This document shows, one piece after another, positions 38,068 through 47,199 of a DNA stretch of 64,000 bases; the stretch's first letter is position 1; every line of letters starts with the position of its first letter. Origin of the DNA: Cupriavidus plantarum (GTDB taxonomy: Bacteria; Pseudomonadota; Gammaproteobacteria; Burkholderiales; Burkholderiaceae); NCBI RefSeq assembly GCF_905397285.1, contig NZ_CAJPUX010000012.1, positions 21,454 through 85,453 of the forward strand, in the 5' to 3' direction. The translations under genes were made by a program, and so were the position numbers. Below the pieces are notes generated by a model, which saw nothing but the letters and a program-made list of their open reading frames with translations, ran no database searches and was not told where the DNA came from.

Positions 38068-38144
38068 GTCCGGACTCCGACTCGTGATTGAAGCGCTTCC
38101 GGCATGCCTCGGATTCGTACCGCGACATGCTTGGACCTGACAGC

Positions 38145-39191
38145 ATGCAAGACACTATGCAACAAGACAGTTTCGACACCCTGCGCGCGCGGCATCAGCA
38201 ACTGATCGACCAGGAACCCGGCCTTCGCATTCGCGATCGCGCACGCAAGCTCGGCGCGACCGAGGCGGCGCTGGTCGCGGCCGAATGCGGCGTCACCTCG
38301 CGCGAACTCAACGGTCCGGCGCAAACGCTGTTCCGCGACCTCGGCGCCCTCGGCCCCGTGATGGCGCTGTCGCGCAACGACTCGGCCGTGCACGAGCGCC
38401 ATGGCACTTACCTCGACATCCAGGCCGACGGGCCGGTGGGCATCGTGCTCGGTCCCGATATCGACCTGCGCATGTTCTTCAACAGCTGGAAGTATTTCTA
38501 TGCGGTCAGCGAGAACGGCCGCGACAGCATCCAGTTCTTCGACAAGAGCGGCGAGGCCGTCCACAAGGTGTATCGCACCGAGGCCACCGACGCGGCGGCG
38601 TGGGAGGCCTATGTCGCGCGTCATGCCAGTGGCGCGCGCACGCCCGTGATGGCGGAGGCGGTACAGGCGGCCAGCGAAGCGGAGGCACCGGCCGACATCG
38701 CGGCGTTTCGCGCCCACTGGCGCGGCCTGACCGATACGCACGAGTTCTTCGGCATGCTCCGCCAGTTCAAGGTCTCGCGCCTTGGTGCGCTGCGCGCGGC
38801 AGGCGAGGACCTTGCGCAGGCAGTCGACAACACGGCCGTTGAGACGCTGCTCCAGCGCGCCGCGGATTCTCAATTGCCGATCATGTGCTTCGTCGCCAAT
38901 CGCGGCATCGTGCAGATCCACACCGGGCCGGTGAAGCGCCTGGTGCGGACCGGCCCGTGGTTCAACGTGCTGGACCCGACGTTCAATCTCCACCTCAACA
39001 CACAGGCCGTGACGGCGAGCTGGGTCGTCAACAAGCCCACCACCGATGGCTGGGTCACGTCGCTGGAGCTGTATGGCGCCAACGGCGAGCTGATCGTCCA
39101 GTTCTTCGGCGAGCGCAAACCCGGCAAGCCGGAACTGCCCGCCTGGCGCGCGCTGCTGCAAGCGCTGTGCACGCACGCGCTGGCGGCCTGA
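38145..39191 (+). CDS. hmuS: Haem-degrading/haem-trafficking factor HmuS (HemS/ChuS family)
   Basis: 348 residues from the ATG at 38145; ATGs at 38127 and 38157 are alternatives. Two tandem HemS repeats are visible. The first (about 15-165) includes RNDSAVHERHGTY and SWKYFYAVSE, the second (about 190-340) includes DTHEFFGMLRQF, FVANRGIVQIHTGPVKRL and GPWFNVLDPTFNLHLN. Family members bind cytosolic haem and release iron or pass haem to oxygenases. It is the third gene of the operon, followed after one base by hmuT. Confidence 0.93.
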   Translation: MQDTMQQDSFDTLRARHQQLIDQEPGLRIRDRARKLGATEAALVAAECGVTSRELNGPAQTLFRDLGALGPVMALSRNDSAVHERHGTYLDIQADGPVGIVLGPDIDLRMFFNSWKYFYAVSENGRDSIQFFDKSGEAVHKVYRTEATDAAAWEAYVARHASGARTPVMAEAVQAASEAEAPADIAAFRAHWRGLTDTHEFFGMLRQFKVSRLGALRAAGEDLAQAVDNTAVETLLQRAADSQLPIMCFVANRGIVQIHTGPVKRLVRTGPWFNVLDPTFNLHLNTQAVTASWVVNKPTTDGWVTSLELYGANGELIVQFFGERKPGKPELPAWRALLQALCTHALAA

Positions 39192-39192
39192 C

Positions 39193-40056
39193 ATGACACG
39201 CGCGGTCTTCATGACATGGGCGCGCGATGCGCTGATCCCGCTGCTGTGCGCGGCGGGCCTCGCGCATGCGGCGCCTCCCGCGCGCGTGGTCGGCCTTGGT
39301 GGCGCTGTCACCGAGATCGTCTATGCGCTCGATGCGGGCAACACGCTCGTTGGCGCGGATGCCTCGAGCATTTACCCGCCCGCCGCGCTCAAGCTGCCGA
39401 AGGTCGGCTACTACCGCACCTTCTCGGTGGAGGGGGTGGCGAGTCTGAAGCCGGACCTCGTGCTTGCCTCGGACCAGAGCGGCCCGCCGCAATCGCTCGA
39501 ACAGCTGAAGCGGCTCGGCAGCAAGGTGGTCGTGCTGCCGTCGGCGCCGACCGTGGCGGCACTCGATCAGCGCATTCTTGGCGCGGCCAGCGCGCTCGAT
39601 CGCGGGGCGCAGGGCAAGGCGCTGGTGGACCGCATTCATGCGGAACTCGATGCCATCAAGCCACCGGCAGGGTCGAAGACGACGACGCCGCGCGTGCTGC
39701 TGGTGAGCGCGCACACGGGCAAGATGCAGGCGGCCGGCGAGGATACCGCCGGCGCCGCGATGCTCAAGCTCGTGGGCGCCACCAACGTGCTTGGCGATCA
39801 GACCGGCTACAAGCCCTTCTCCGCCGAAGCCGCCGCGGCGCTGCGGCCGGACGTGATCGTCACAACGACGATGTCGATTCAGGCCAGCGGCAGCGTGGAG
39901 GCATTTCTTGCCCAGCCCGGCATCAACGCCACCCCTGCCGCTCGCGACAAGCGCATCGTCGTGATGGACGACCTGTTGCTCCTGGGCTTCGGTCCACGGC
40001 TGCCGGAAGCGCTGCGCCAGTTGCAGGCGGGATTCGTCTCCCCCGCGGCGCGATGA
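39193..40056 (+). CDS. hmuT: Periplasmic haem-binding protein HmuT
   Basis: 287 residues with a signal peptide (cleavage near AGLAHAAPPA) and a class III binding protein fold: VVGLGGAVTEIVYALDAGN at the mature start, then SLKPDLVLAS and a helical backbone before AAAALRPDVIV. It receives haem from the receptor and delivers it to HmuUV. Its stop overlaps the hmuU start (ATGA, 40053-40056). Confidence 0.93.
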   Translation: MTRAVFMTWARDALIPLLCAAGLAHAAPPARVVGLGGAVTEIVYALDAGNTLVGADASSIYPPAALKLPKVGYYRTFSVEGVASLKPDLVLASDQSGPPQSLEQLKRLGSKVVVLPSAPTVAALDQRILGAASALDRGAQGKALVDRIHAELDAIKPPAGSKTTTPRVLLVSAHTGKMQAAGEDTAGAAMLKLVGATNVLGDQTGYKPFSAEAAAALRPDVIVTTTMSIQASGSVEAFLAQPGINATPAARDKRIVVMDDLLLLGFGPRLPEALRQLQAGFVSPAAR

Positions 40057-41084
40057 TGGCATCGATGGCCTGCGCCGTGACGAAACTGCGTGCGCTGCGG
40101 TATCTCTCGCCGGCGCAGGTCTTCGCGGTGCTCTGCCTGCTCGTGGTACTTGTCGCTTTGATGGCGTCCGCAAGCGGCGCGCTGGCGATTCCGCGCAGCC
40201 GCCTGCTCTCGCTGCTCTGGTCCGCGAACCTCGACGCGGAAGCCACCATCTGGCGGAACGTGCTGATCGAAGTGCGGCTGCCGCGCATCGTGCTGGCGGT
40301 GGTGACCGGCGCGGCGCTGGCGCTCTCGGGCGCCGTGATGCAGGCGCTGTTTCGCAATCCGTTGGCCGAGCCCGGTCTTGTCGGTATCTCGCTGGGCGGT
40401 GCGGCCGGCGCGGTAGTTGCGATCGTGCTGGGCGCGGACGGCCTGTGGGGCATCGCGCCGCTCGCGTTCGTGGGCAGCCTGATTGCCACCGCGCTGGCCT
40501 ACCGCCTCGGCACCCGGCGTCTGGGCGTGGCCAACCTGCTGCTCGCGGGCGTGGCCATCAACGCCATCTGCGCAAGTATCGTCGGCTTCTTCACCTATCA
40601 GGCCAGCGATGTGCAGCTGCGCAACCTGACCTTCTGGAACATGGGCAGCCTGGCTGGCGCGACGTGGACCATGCTCGCGTGGATCGTGCCGTTGGTCGCC
40701 GTGCTATGTGCGCTGCTGCTGCGCGACTGGCGCGTGATGAACGCCCTGCTGCTCGGCGAACGGGAAGCGCATCATCTCGGCTTCGATATCCGCCGCGTGC
40801 GGCGCCGCCTGATCGTGCTGACGGCGCTGCTCGTCGGACCGCTTGTCGCGGTCACGGGCACCATCGGCTTCGTGGGGCTCGTCGTGCCGCATCTCGTGCG
40901 GTTGCCCCTCGGCGCCGATCATCGATGGCTATTGCCCAATACGATCGCGGGCGGCGCGATGGCACTGACGCTCGCGGACTGGCTCGCCCGTATCGCCGTG
41001 ATTCCGGCTGAATTGCCCATCGGTATCGTGACCAGCCTCGTGGGCGGTCCTTTCCTGCTGTGGATGCTTACGCGAAAGACCTGA
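40053..41084 (+). CDS. hmuU: Haem ABC transporter permease HmuU
   Basis: 343 residues from the ATG at 40053, translationally coupled to hmuT. A FecCD-type permease of about ten helices, with RLPRIVLAVVTGAALALSGA, QALFRNPLAEPGLVGIS, the coupling region GEREAHHLGFDIRRVRR and GFVGLVVPHLVRL. It forms the inner-membrane channel for haem with HmuV. Confidence 0.95.
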   Translation: MMASMACAVTKLRALRYLSPAQVFAVLCLLVVLVALMASASGALAIPRSRLLSLLWSANLDAEATIWRNVLIEVRLPRIVLAVVTGAALALSGAVMQALFRNPLAEPGLVGISLGGAAGAVVAIVLGADGLWGIAPLAFVGSLIATALAYRLGTRRLGVANLLLAGVAINAICASIVGFFTYQASDVQLRNLTFWNMGSLAGATWTMLAWIVPLVAVLCALLLRDWRVMNALLLGEREAHHLGFDIRRVRRRLIVLTALLVGPLVAVTGTIGFVGLVVPHLVRLPLGADHRWLLPNTIAGGAMALTLADWLARIAVIPAELPIGIVTSLVGGPFLLWMLTRKT

Positions 41085-41091
41085 GACGCCG

Positions 41092-41874
41092 ATGCTTTCC
41101 TGCCGAGAACTGACCTGCGCGCGCGGCGATCGCACCGTGCTGCAAGGGATCGACATCGACTTGCATGCCGGCGAGGTGCTGGGCGTGCTGGGCGCCAATG
41201 GCGCGGGCAAGTCCACGCTGCTGGGTACGCTCGCGGGCGAACTGGCGCTGACCGGCGGGACGCTCACGCTCGATGCGGCGCCGCTCGCGCGCTGGTCTGC
41301 ACAGTCGCTGGCCCGCCGTCGCGCGGTGCTGCCGCAGTCGCCCAGCCTCGCCTTCGATCTCTCCGTGCGCGAGGTCGTGGAAATGGGCGCCTACCCGTTT
41401 CCCGAGGCCGATGCCGCCGACGTTGCCGCGCGCATGGAACAGGTGCTCGCGCTAGCGGACGCCACGTCGCTGCGCGACCGCCGCTACCTCGGCATCTCCG
41501 GCGGTGAACAGCAGCGCGTGCAGTTCGCGCGCGCACTGCTCCAGGCATTGACCGGCCTCGCCCACGGGGAATACCGCGTGCTGTTTCTCGACGAGCCCAC
41601 ATCGAGCCTCGACCCGCGCCACCAGTTGCTGTTGCTGCGCGCCGTACGAACGCTCGCGCGCAGCGCAGGTCTTGCCGTGCTCGTGGTGCTCCACGACGTC
41701 AACCTCGCCGCGCGGTGGTGCGATCGCCTGCTGCTTCTGGCTGGTGGCCACGCGATTGCGCAGGGCGCGCCCGCCGACATCCTTGTGCCCGAGACGCTGA
41801 CGCGCGTCTACGGCCTGCACGCGCAGGTAGCCCTCATTGAGGGTTACCCGGCGGTGACGTTCCGGCTGGATTGA
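41092..41874 (+). CDS. hmuV: Haem ABC transporter ATPase HmuV
   Basis: 260 residues, standard length. Walker A is GANGAGKST (34-42), the signature is SGGEQQR, and Walker B is VLFLDEPTSSLDP, with the switch His in VVLHDVNLA. It powers HmuU. It is the last gene of the haem operon and converges with the TPS-domain gene, whose stop is 21 bp away. Confidence 0.96.
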   Translation: MLSCRELTCARGDRTVLQGIDIDLHAGEVLGVLGANGAGKSTLLGTLAGELALTGGTLTLDAAPLARWSAQSLARRRAVLPQSPSLAFDLSVREVVEMGAYPFPEADAADVAARMEQVLALADATSLRDRRYLGISGGEQQRVQFARALLQALTGLAHGEYRVLFLDEPTSSLDPRHQLLLLRAVRTLARSAGLAVLVVLHDVNLAARWCDRLLLLAGGHAIAQGAPADILVPETLTRVYGLHAQVALIEGYPAVTFRLD

Positions 41875-41895
41875 CGTCTCCGCGCCTGCCCGACT

Positions 41896-43167
41896 TCAAA
41901 TGTCGCTGAACGTCGCGGCCGGTACGTCATTGACGAACAACCGCGGAATTCGGCTGTGATCGCCGACCACGCGTGGCGCGTAGATACGCACATCGTCGAA
42001 GGCAAGCAACCTGCCGGACGTGTACGCCATGACGTTGGCCTCCATCCGGATGCGCGTGCGTGCCACGATGTCTCCGAGATTCAGGACGATGCCATCGCCA
42101 AACAGCGGTAATCCCGCGCGCCGGCTAACCGCGGCGAGTTCGATACTGTTCGCCCATGCCGACCCATGCCGATCTACCAGAATGCCGCGCGCCTTTACCT
42201 GCAGTACGTCGCCGGCCATGACGCGTCCCTCGAACTGCGTCATCCCTTCGCTGGCGATATCGAGACGGCGCCCCCAGAGCAGACCGCTCTGGATGTAATG
42301 GCCCTTCGACTGGACCGCCACGTCCGCGTGCCAGCCGCCTACGGTGCCGCGTGTCCGCACGCCGCTCCCCACGTCCGTCGTGATCAGTCGGATACGTTCG
42401 CCATACATGCCGCCCAGCGTCGTGCTGTCGATACCGTACCCGGAGGTCGCCTGTCCGGCATCCGGCTTTGCGAACGGCTGACGCGCGCGATAGTCCAGTC
42501 GCTGGACGCCCGCGATGAGCGCCACGTCCCGCGCATAGACCTTGCCATCGAGCATGATGCGGCGTGCCGCCACGTCCAGCGTCATCGGGCTCGTCATCGA
42601 GTTGGGCCCCGCGCGGACCCCTGAGAAGAGGACCTCGCCATCCGTCACGTCGAAGCCCGCCAGCGCGCCACGACCGTCGAGTTGGGGGATGCCTGTCGTC
42701 AGCGTGACGCGATCGGTGTTGAGAAAGGCGCAGTCATGGCATGTGATGCCATACGGGTTGGCGACCACCACGTCGGCACGCGCGCCATACACTTCGGTGG
42801 CACCCGCCAGCACGCTTCGGTCGGGGGAGACCACCTCGTTGAGAATGACCTCCGCCGCGCGCTTCAGCTCCGGATTCGCGGGCAGCGCGCCAGCGAGCGC
42901 CGAGGCCTGTGCGGTGTGACCGGGAACGGCATTGTTGAGCACCAGGCCCGCGGCGTTGACGTGGAACGCGCGGTATTGGTTGTGCGAGACGCCCGCGGCG
43001 TTCGGCGGGGCGATGCCGACGATCGTGGCACCGCCCGGCGTCCGCTGGACGCTCATCACGCCATGGGCGGGCAGTACCGGCTGGGCAACCGCGGTTGTGA
43101 AGGCGAGGAGTCCGCCAATCGCCAGCAGCGGGGGGATAGACACGGGGATAAAGAGAGAGGAAGGCAT
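41896..43167 (-). CDS. Stand-alone TPS-domain (filamentous haemagglutinin N-terminal) protein
   Basis: 423 residues from the ATG at 43167 (ggag site upstream). A signal peptide is followed by a complete two-partner secretion domain (about 30-270), with features such as RAFHVNAAGLVLNNAV, ANPYGITCHDCAFLNTDRV and LTTGIPQLDGRGAL. TpsA proteins usually run to thousands of residues; this one stops soon after the TPS domain, with a short beta-helical continuation. No TpsB (FhaC-like) transporter gene lies in the window. It may be a truncated exoprotein, a small secreted TpsA served by a transporter elsewhere, or a decaying gene. Confidence 0.8.
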   Translation of the reverse strand: MPSSLFIPVSIPPLLAIGGLLAFTTAVAQPVLPAHGVMSVQRTPGGATIVGIAPPNAAGVSHNQYRAFHVNAAGLVLNNAVPGHTAQASALAGALPANPELKRAAEVILNEVVSPDRSVLAGATEVYGARADVVVANPYGITCHDCAFLNTDRVTLTTGIPQLDGRGALAGFDVTDGEVLFSGVRAGPNSMTSPMTLDVAARRIMLDGKVYARDVALIAGVQRLDYRARQPFAKPDAGQATSGYGIDSTTLGGMYGERIRLITTDVGSGVRTRGTVGGWHADVAVQSKGHYIQSGLLWGRRLDIASEGMTQFEGRVMAGDVLQVKARGILVDRHGSAWANSIELAAVSRRAGLPLFGDGIVLNLGDIVARTRIRMEANVMAYTSGRLLAFDDVRIYAPRVVGDHSRIPRLFVNDVPAATFSDI

Positions 43168-43254
43168 GTCGATGCTCCGTTGGGTGATACTCAACGTTGG
43201 CACAGATACATGCCCCCGGATGTAGCGGATTCCCGAAAGTGCGGGCGCGCCGCC

Positions 43255-44679
43255 TTACATCACCGTGCCCGCGATCGTCATCGACAGCGGCATCTGCTCC
43301 GCGCCCGCCGTGCAGGTCACCGTGACCGAGAACGGACCCGGTGCGCTCGGCTGGATCTGAATGGCGTTCGGTGCGAATACCACGGGGACCAGCGAGACAT
43401 TGCCCGTGCCCGCGGTCCAGTTCCAGCCCGTGCATCCGGTGATGCCTTCGTCGATGCCGCGATGGACCAGTTGCACCGCGATCGTCGCCGGGATCGGATT
43501 GACGAGCGTCAGCGGCTGCGGACCGTTGTAGACAAGCGCCCACGTCGGCTGTTCGGTCACGAACAGGTTGGCGCGCGGGCGGGGCGTCAGCGTGAGGCTG
43601 CCCGCGGTCACCGCGAGCACGCTCTGATACGCGTCGGCACCGTTCGCCAGGTTCGTGCCGACCGTCGTCGTGCGCGTCGAGGCATCGGGTTGCACGGTGA
43701 GCGTCGGGGACGTCGTCGTGAAAGTCCACAGGCCATCGAACGCGCTCGTGGTGTCGACCTCGTCGTTACGTACCACGCGCGACGCGAACGATTGCGGACG
43801 GCCGTTGAGGACCGATATCGCGTTGATCTGCGCGCCGGCCCGAGACAGGACAAGGCGATAGCTCGCGACCCCGGCACCGACAACGGAGACCGGGAACATG
43901 CCCGACAGCGTACCGCCATTCGGCGCGGTGACGGACACGCTAACAAGGGCCTGCGCCAACGCGCTGGCCGTGTTGGCGGCGCGCAGCGTGCCGACATTGG
44001 CGGCACCCGTGACCTGCACTGCGGCGCCGCTGCTGTTCCATGTCCATGCCGTGCCTGAGGACGAGCGGTCGGCGCCATGGCTGTCGATCAGCGACGCGGT
44101 GACGGGAAGGACCTGGCCGTGCGTCATGGACAGCGCCGGATAGGGCAACGCGAGGGCGTAGGCGGTCGATCCCGCGGCGAGTACCGTCACGCTGGCCGAC
44201 TGCATCGGCAACTGCGTGACCGCGCCATCCGATGCGGTGACCGTGGCGACCACGCTGATGGTCGCCACGCCAATGCCCGTACCGCGCACGTTCGCGCTGC
44301 CGGGCATGCTCGCGGCCGTCACCGTGGCGATGCCGCCGTTGGACGGCGACCACGTGAATTGCGTGGCGCCCGTGACGTCGTTGCCATTGCCATCGACGAC
44401 GGTCGCGCTCATCGGCAGCGTGCCTCCGACGGCGACCTGACCCGATGTGAGCCCGAGCTGCATCACGTAGGTTTTCGAGGCCGCGCTGCCGTTGCCGGAA
44501 CCGCCATTCGAACCGCCGCCGCTGCCGCCATTACCGCCGCCCCCATCGCCCCCCGCACCGGCCGTCGTCGGCGTGCCCGACCCCGAGCCACCGCCCCCAC
44601 CGCCGCACGCCGCCAGCATGCATACGGTGAAGATCGCCAGCAGCCACGTCGTGCACGTCGCCCACGTTGTCGTTCTCAT
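43255..44679 (-). CDS. Ig-like (BIG2-type) repeat lipoprotein
   Basis: 474 residues from the ATG at 44679 (gagggga site upstream). Lipobox LAAC with Cys25, then a Gly/Ser-rich tether of about 45 residues. Several bacterial Ig-like repeats follow, visible as LPMSATVVDGNGNDVTGA, ATVTAASMPGSANVRGTG and the related LPVTASLIDSHGADRSSSG. The C-terminal part contains GCTGWNWTAGTGNVSL. It is probably surface-exposed. The TPS-domain gene follows after 87 bp, and the two could be expressed together as surface proteins. Function unknown. Confidence 0.7.
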   Translation of the reverse strand: MRTTTWATCTTWLLAIFTVCMLAACGGGGGGSGSGTPTTAGAGGDGGGGNGGSGGGSNGGSGNGSAASKTYVMQLGLTSGQVAVGGTLPMSATVVDGNGNDVTGATQFTWSPSNGGIATVTAASMPGSANVRGTGIGVATISVVATVTASDGAVTQLPMQSASVTVLAAGSTAYALALPYPALSMTHGQVLPVTASLIDSHGADRSSSGTAWTWNSSGAAVQVTGAANVGTLRAANTASALAQALVSVSVTAPNGGTLSGMFPVSVVGAGVASYRLVLSRAGAQINAISVLNGRPQSFASRVVRNDEVDTTSAFDGLWTFTTTSPTLTVQPDASTRTTTVGTNLANGADAYQSVLAVTAGSLTLTPRPRANLFVTEQPTWALVYNGPQPLTLVNPIPATIAVQLVHRGIDEGITGCTGWNWTAGTGNVSLVPVVFAPNAIQIQPSAPGPFSVTVTCTAGAEQMPLSMTIAGTVM

Positions 44680-44950
44680 GATCTGTCCCCTCGGTCTCGG
44701 TTGCGGCGCCGCAGCACCTGTCCCGTTCTCTGTCCGCGTAGCGTTGTTCCGATCCGCCCGCATGCGATGCCGTCCCGCCCGCGCGTGGGCTGTCTTGGCT
44801 CTTTCAGCCTATGCGCGATGCGGCCGAGGCAGTTCAGACGACTGAGCGGCACCCCACACAACGGGCGGAGGCAGCCCTCTGCGGTGCGCAGTGAACCCCG
44901 AATTCATCCGTTTGCCCGATCCGGCGGCGTGTCGTGGCGCACCGACGCGG
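44680..44950. other. Spacer between lipoprotein gene and leuA promoter
   Basis: Nothing beyond the presumed promoter of the minus-strand lipoprotein gene is seen. Open frames here are antisense or out-of-frame noise. Confidence 0.4.
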
Positions 44951-44980
44951 TTGACGTGAAGCGCGTTTTTGGACTACGCT
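44951..44980 (+). promoter_or_regulatory. Sigma-70-type promoter of the leuA leader
   Basis: TTGACG (44951-44956) and TACGCT (44975-44980) are separated by 18 bp. The predicted start of transcription near 44987 is about 320 bases upstream of leuA, leaving a long leader that contains the leucine-rich reading frame. Confidence 0.5.
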
Positions 44981-45027
44981 CCTCAACTCGTCCGATATAT
45001 GCCCCCCGCTACCCGCGCCTCGAACGC

Positions 45028-45198
45028 ATGACTGCCTCACGTGCCACCGCTGCCGATTTCGCCGATGCCCCGCGCATCGCGGCGGTCGCGCGCGCGCTGC
45101 GTGGACGCGTGCAGGTGCCCGTTTGCGGCGGTGCGGCATCTGCTTCTCCCCTCCTTCTCGCGCTATCGCTAAACCTAGTGATCGGTTGCCGGGCCTAG
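45028..45198 (+). CDS. Candidate leucine leader peptide (leuL-like)
   Basis: A 56-residue frame from the ATG at 45028 (or a shorter one from GTG 45109) ends SPLLLALSLNLVIGCRA. Six of the nine codons at 45151-45177 are Leu (CTC CTT CTC, CTA, CTA, CTA), followed by Val and Ile. CTA is a rarely used Leu codon in this high-GC DNA, and rare Leu codons are used for control in the enterobacterial leu leader. The peptide ends 109 bp before leuA. Ribosome stalling here under leucine shortage would be the classic attenuation signal. Confidence 0.5.
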   Translation: MTASRATAADFADAPRIAAVARALRGRVQVPVCGGAASASPLLLALSLNLVIGCRA

Positions 45199-45203
45199 TG
45201 CCT

Positions 45204-45250
45204 GTGGCAGTTCGGCAGCCTGTCGCCACGCGTTCGCGTTATCTGTTTTT
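45204..45250 (+). promoter_or_regulatory. Candidate attenuator structures upstream of leuA
   Basis: GTGGC (45204-45208) can pair with GCCAC (45225-45229), or ACGCG (45228-45232) with CGCGT (45235-45239). The two pairings overlap and so exclude each other. The second is followed by a T run (45246-45250) and another at 45255-45260. This is an antiterminator/terminator-like layout, but the stems are short. Confidence 0.35.
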
Positions 45251-45307
45251 CCGGTTTTTTCCGATTTCACGTTTCCGTCATGGAGCTTCCGCGAGGAAGG
45301 AGAACTC

Positions 45308-47005
45308 ATGCTGTCCAATCCCGCCGTCAAATACCGTCCCGCCACCACCGTAGACTTGCCTGATCGCACCTGGCCGTCGCGCCAGATCACGCGCGCGCCC
45401 ATCTGGATGAGCACGGACCTGCGCGATGGCAACCAGGCGCTGATCGAGCCGATGAGCGTCGAGCGCAAGCTCCGCTTCTTCGAGCAGCTCGTGAAGATCG
45501 GCCTCAAGGAGATCGAGGTCGGCTTTCCGTCGGCCTCGCAGACCGACTTCGACTTCGTGCGCATGCTCATCGAACAGAAGCGCATTCCCGAGGACGTGAC
45601 CATCATCGTGCTGACGCAGTCGCGCGAAGATCTGATCCGCCGTACCGTCGAGTCCGTGCGCGACGCCCATCGGGCCACGGTCCACCTCTACAACCCGATT
45701 GCCCCGGCATGGCGCCGCATCGTGTTCAATGCCTCGCGTGAAGAGATCCGCGACGTGGCGGTAACGGGCACGCGCCTGATTCGCGAACTCACCGACGCGC
45801 AGCCGGGTACGCACTGGGGCTACGAGTATTCGCCGGAGACCTTCAGCCAGGCCGAACTCGATTTCGCGCTCGAGGTTTCCAACGCGGTAGCCGAAACGTG
45901 GGGCGCGGCGCCGGGCCGAAAGATGATCCTGAACCTGCCGACGACCGTGGAATGCAGCACGCCCAACGTGTTCGCGGACCAGATCGAATGGATGCATCGC
46001 CATCTTGCGCGGCGCGAGCACATCGTGCTGTCCGTGCATCCGCATAACGACCGCGGCACGGCCGTGGCAGCAGCGGAGCTTGCCGTGATGGCGGGCGCCG
46101 ACCGCGTGGAAGGCTGCCTGTTCGGCAACGGCGAGCGGACGGGCAACGTGGACCTGGTCACGCTCGCGCTCAACCTGTACACGCAGGGCGTGGCACCGGG
46201 GCTGGACTTCTCGGATATCGATGAGGTGCGCCAGTGCGTCGAGCATTGCAACCAGTTGCCCGTGCATCCTCGCCATCCGTATGTCGGCGATCTCGTGTTC
46301 ACCGCGTTCTCGGGTTCGCACCAGGACGCGATTCGCAAGGGTTTCGCGCAGCAGAACGCCGACGCGATCTGGGAAGTGCCCTACCTGCCGATCGACCCCG
46401 CCGATCTCGGCCGCAGCTACGACGCCGTGATCCGCGTGAACAGCCAGTCCGGCAAGGGCGGCATGGCCTACCTGCTTGAGCAGGTGCATGGCATCTTCAT
46501 GCCGCGCCGCCTGCAGATCGAGTTCAGCCGCGCGGTGCAGGCGATGACCGACGAAACGGGCCTCGAGGCGAGCGCGGAAGACCTTTACGGACTGTTCCGT
46601 CGCGAGTACCTCGATCGCGAATCGCCGCTGCAGTACGTGGCGCACCAGATGACCTCTGCCGCCAATGGCAACGTCGAGATGGATATCGAACTGGTGCGCG
46701 ATGGGCAGCCCGTACGCGTGCGCGGGGCCGGCAACGGCCCGATCGATGCGGTGGTGGATGCCTTCGTGCGCGAGCTCGATGTGCCCGTACGCGTGATGGA
46801 CTATCACGAGCATGCGCTGTCTGCGGGTGCCGATGCGAAGGCGGCCTGCTACGTGGAAGTCCGCGTAGGCGACTCCGCGACCGGATTCGGCGCGGGCGTC
46901 GATGCGAGCATCGTCACGGCCTCCCTGCGCGCGGTGGTATCGGGTGTCAACCGCCATCTGGCGGCGGTCGGGATGTCCGAGGTGCCTGAGGCAAAGGCTG
47001 CCTGA
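45308..47005 (+). CDS. leuA: 2-isopropylmalate synthase
   Basis: 565 residues, the long LeuA form. Catalytic features: APIWMSTDLRDGNQAL (metal-binding Asp), SVHPHNDRGTAVAAAEL (HxH metal ligands) and GCLFGNGERTGNVDL. The C-terminal regulatory domain (about 430-555) is present, so leucine feedback is expected. It condenses acetyl-CoA with 2-oxoisovalerate as the first step of leucine synthesis. AAGGAG precedes the ATG. It is monocistronic between a leader and a stem-loop. Confidence 0.97.
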   Translation: MLSNPAVKYRPATTVDLPDRTWPSRQITRAPIWMSTDLRDGNQALIEPMSVERKLRFFEQLVKIGLKEIEVGFPSASQTDFDFVRMLIEQKRIPEDVTIIVLTQSREDLIRRTVESVRDAHRATVHLYNPIAPAWRRIVFNASREEIRDVAVTGTRLIRELTDAQPGTHWGYEYSPETFSQAELDFALEVSNAVAETWGAAPGRKMILNLPTTVECSTPNVFADQIEWMHRHLARREHIVLSVHPHNDRGTAVAAAELAVMAGADRVEGCLFGNGERTGNVDLVTLALNLYTQGVAPGLDFSDIDEVRQCVEHCNQLPVHPRHPYVGDLVFTAFSGSHQDAIRKGFAQQNADAIWEVPYLPIDPADLGRSYDAVIRVNSQSGKGGMAYLLEQVHGIFMPRRLQIEFSRAVQAMTDETGLEASAEDLYGLFRREYLDRESPLQYVAHQMTSAANGNVEMDIELVRDGQPVRVRGAGNGPIDAVVDAFVRELDVPVRVMDYHEHALSAGADAKAACYVEVRVGDSATGFGAGVDASIVTASLRAVVSGVNRHLAAVGMSEVPEAKAA

Positions 47006-47030
47006 GGCCGAAAGCTGCGTCGGAAAAACG

Positions 47031-47058
47031 GGTGTGCCCCACCCCCATGGGGCACACC
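47031..47058 (+). terminator. Stem-loop after leuA
   Basis: GGTGTGCCCCA and TGGGGCACACC pair perfectly (11 bp) around a 6-base loop, 25 bp after leuA. No T run follows on the plus strand. On the minus strand the stem is followed by CGTTTTT. Likely the 3' end structure of the leuA transcript. Confidence 0.65.
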
Positions 47059-47174
47059 ACGAAAGACGTCCTGTTGGACGCCCACGACATGCGCGGTACA
47101 AGACCACGTGGGCACAGCGTAACGGGCGGCACGTGGCCGCGCCACGAATAATTCCGCATGTAAATAGAAGCGTC

Positions 47175-47199
47175 ATGTCGCGACGGTTCTTCGCGACAT
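47175..47199. promoter_or_regulatory. Palindrome upstream of ompW
   Basis: ATGTCGCGA (47175-47183) and TCGCGACAT (47191-47199) form a perfect 9-bp dyad with a 7-bp spacer, about 90 bp before the ompW start. It may be an operator or a leader hairpin. Confidence 0.4.

Noticed and set aside
44077..45027. Upstream part of the long frame ending at 45198 as a 373-residue gene
   Set aside because: Most of it is antisense to the Ig-like lipoprotein and a promoter lies inside it; only the last 56 codons are plausible as a leader.
45278..47176. 632-codon open frame antisense to leuA
   Set aside because: leuA is unambiguous on the plus strand; the antisense frame shows no domain.
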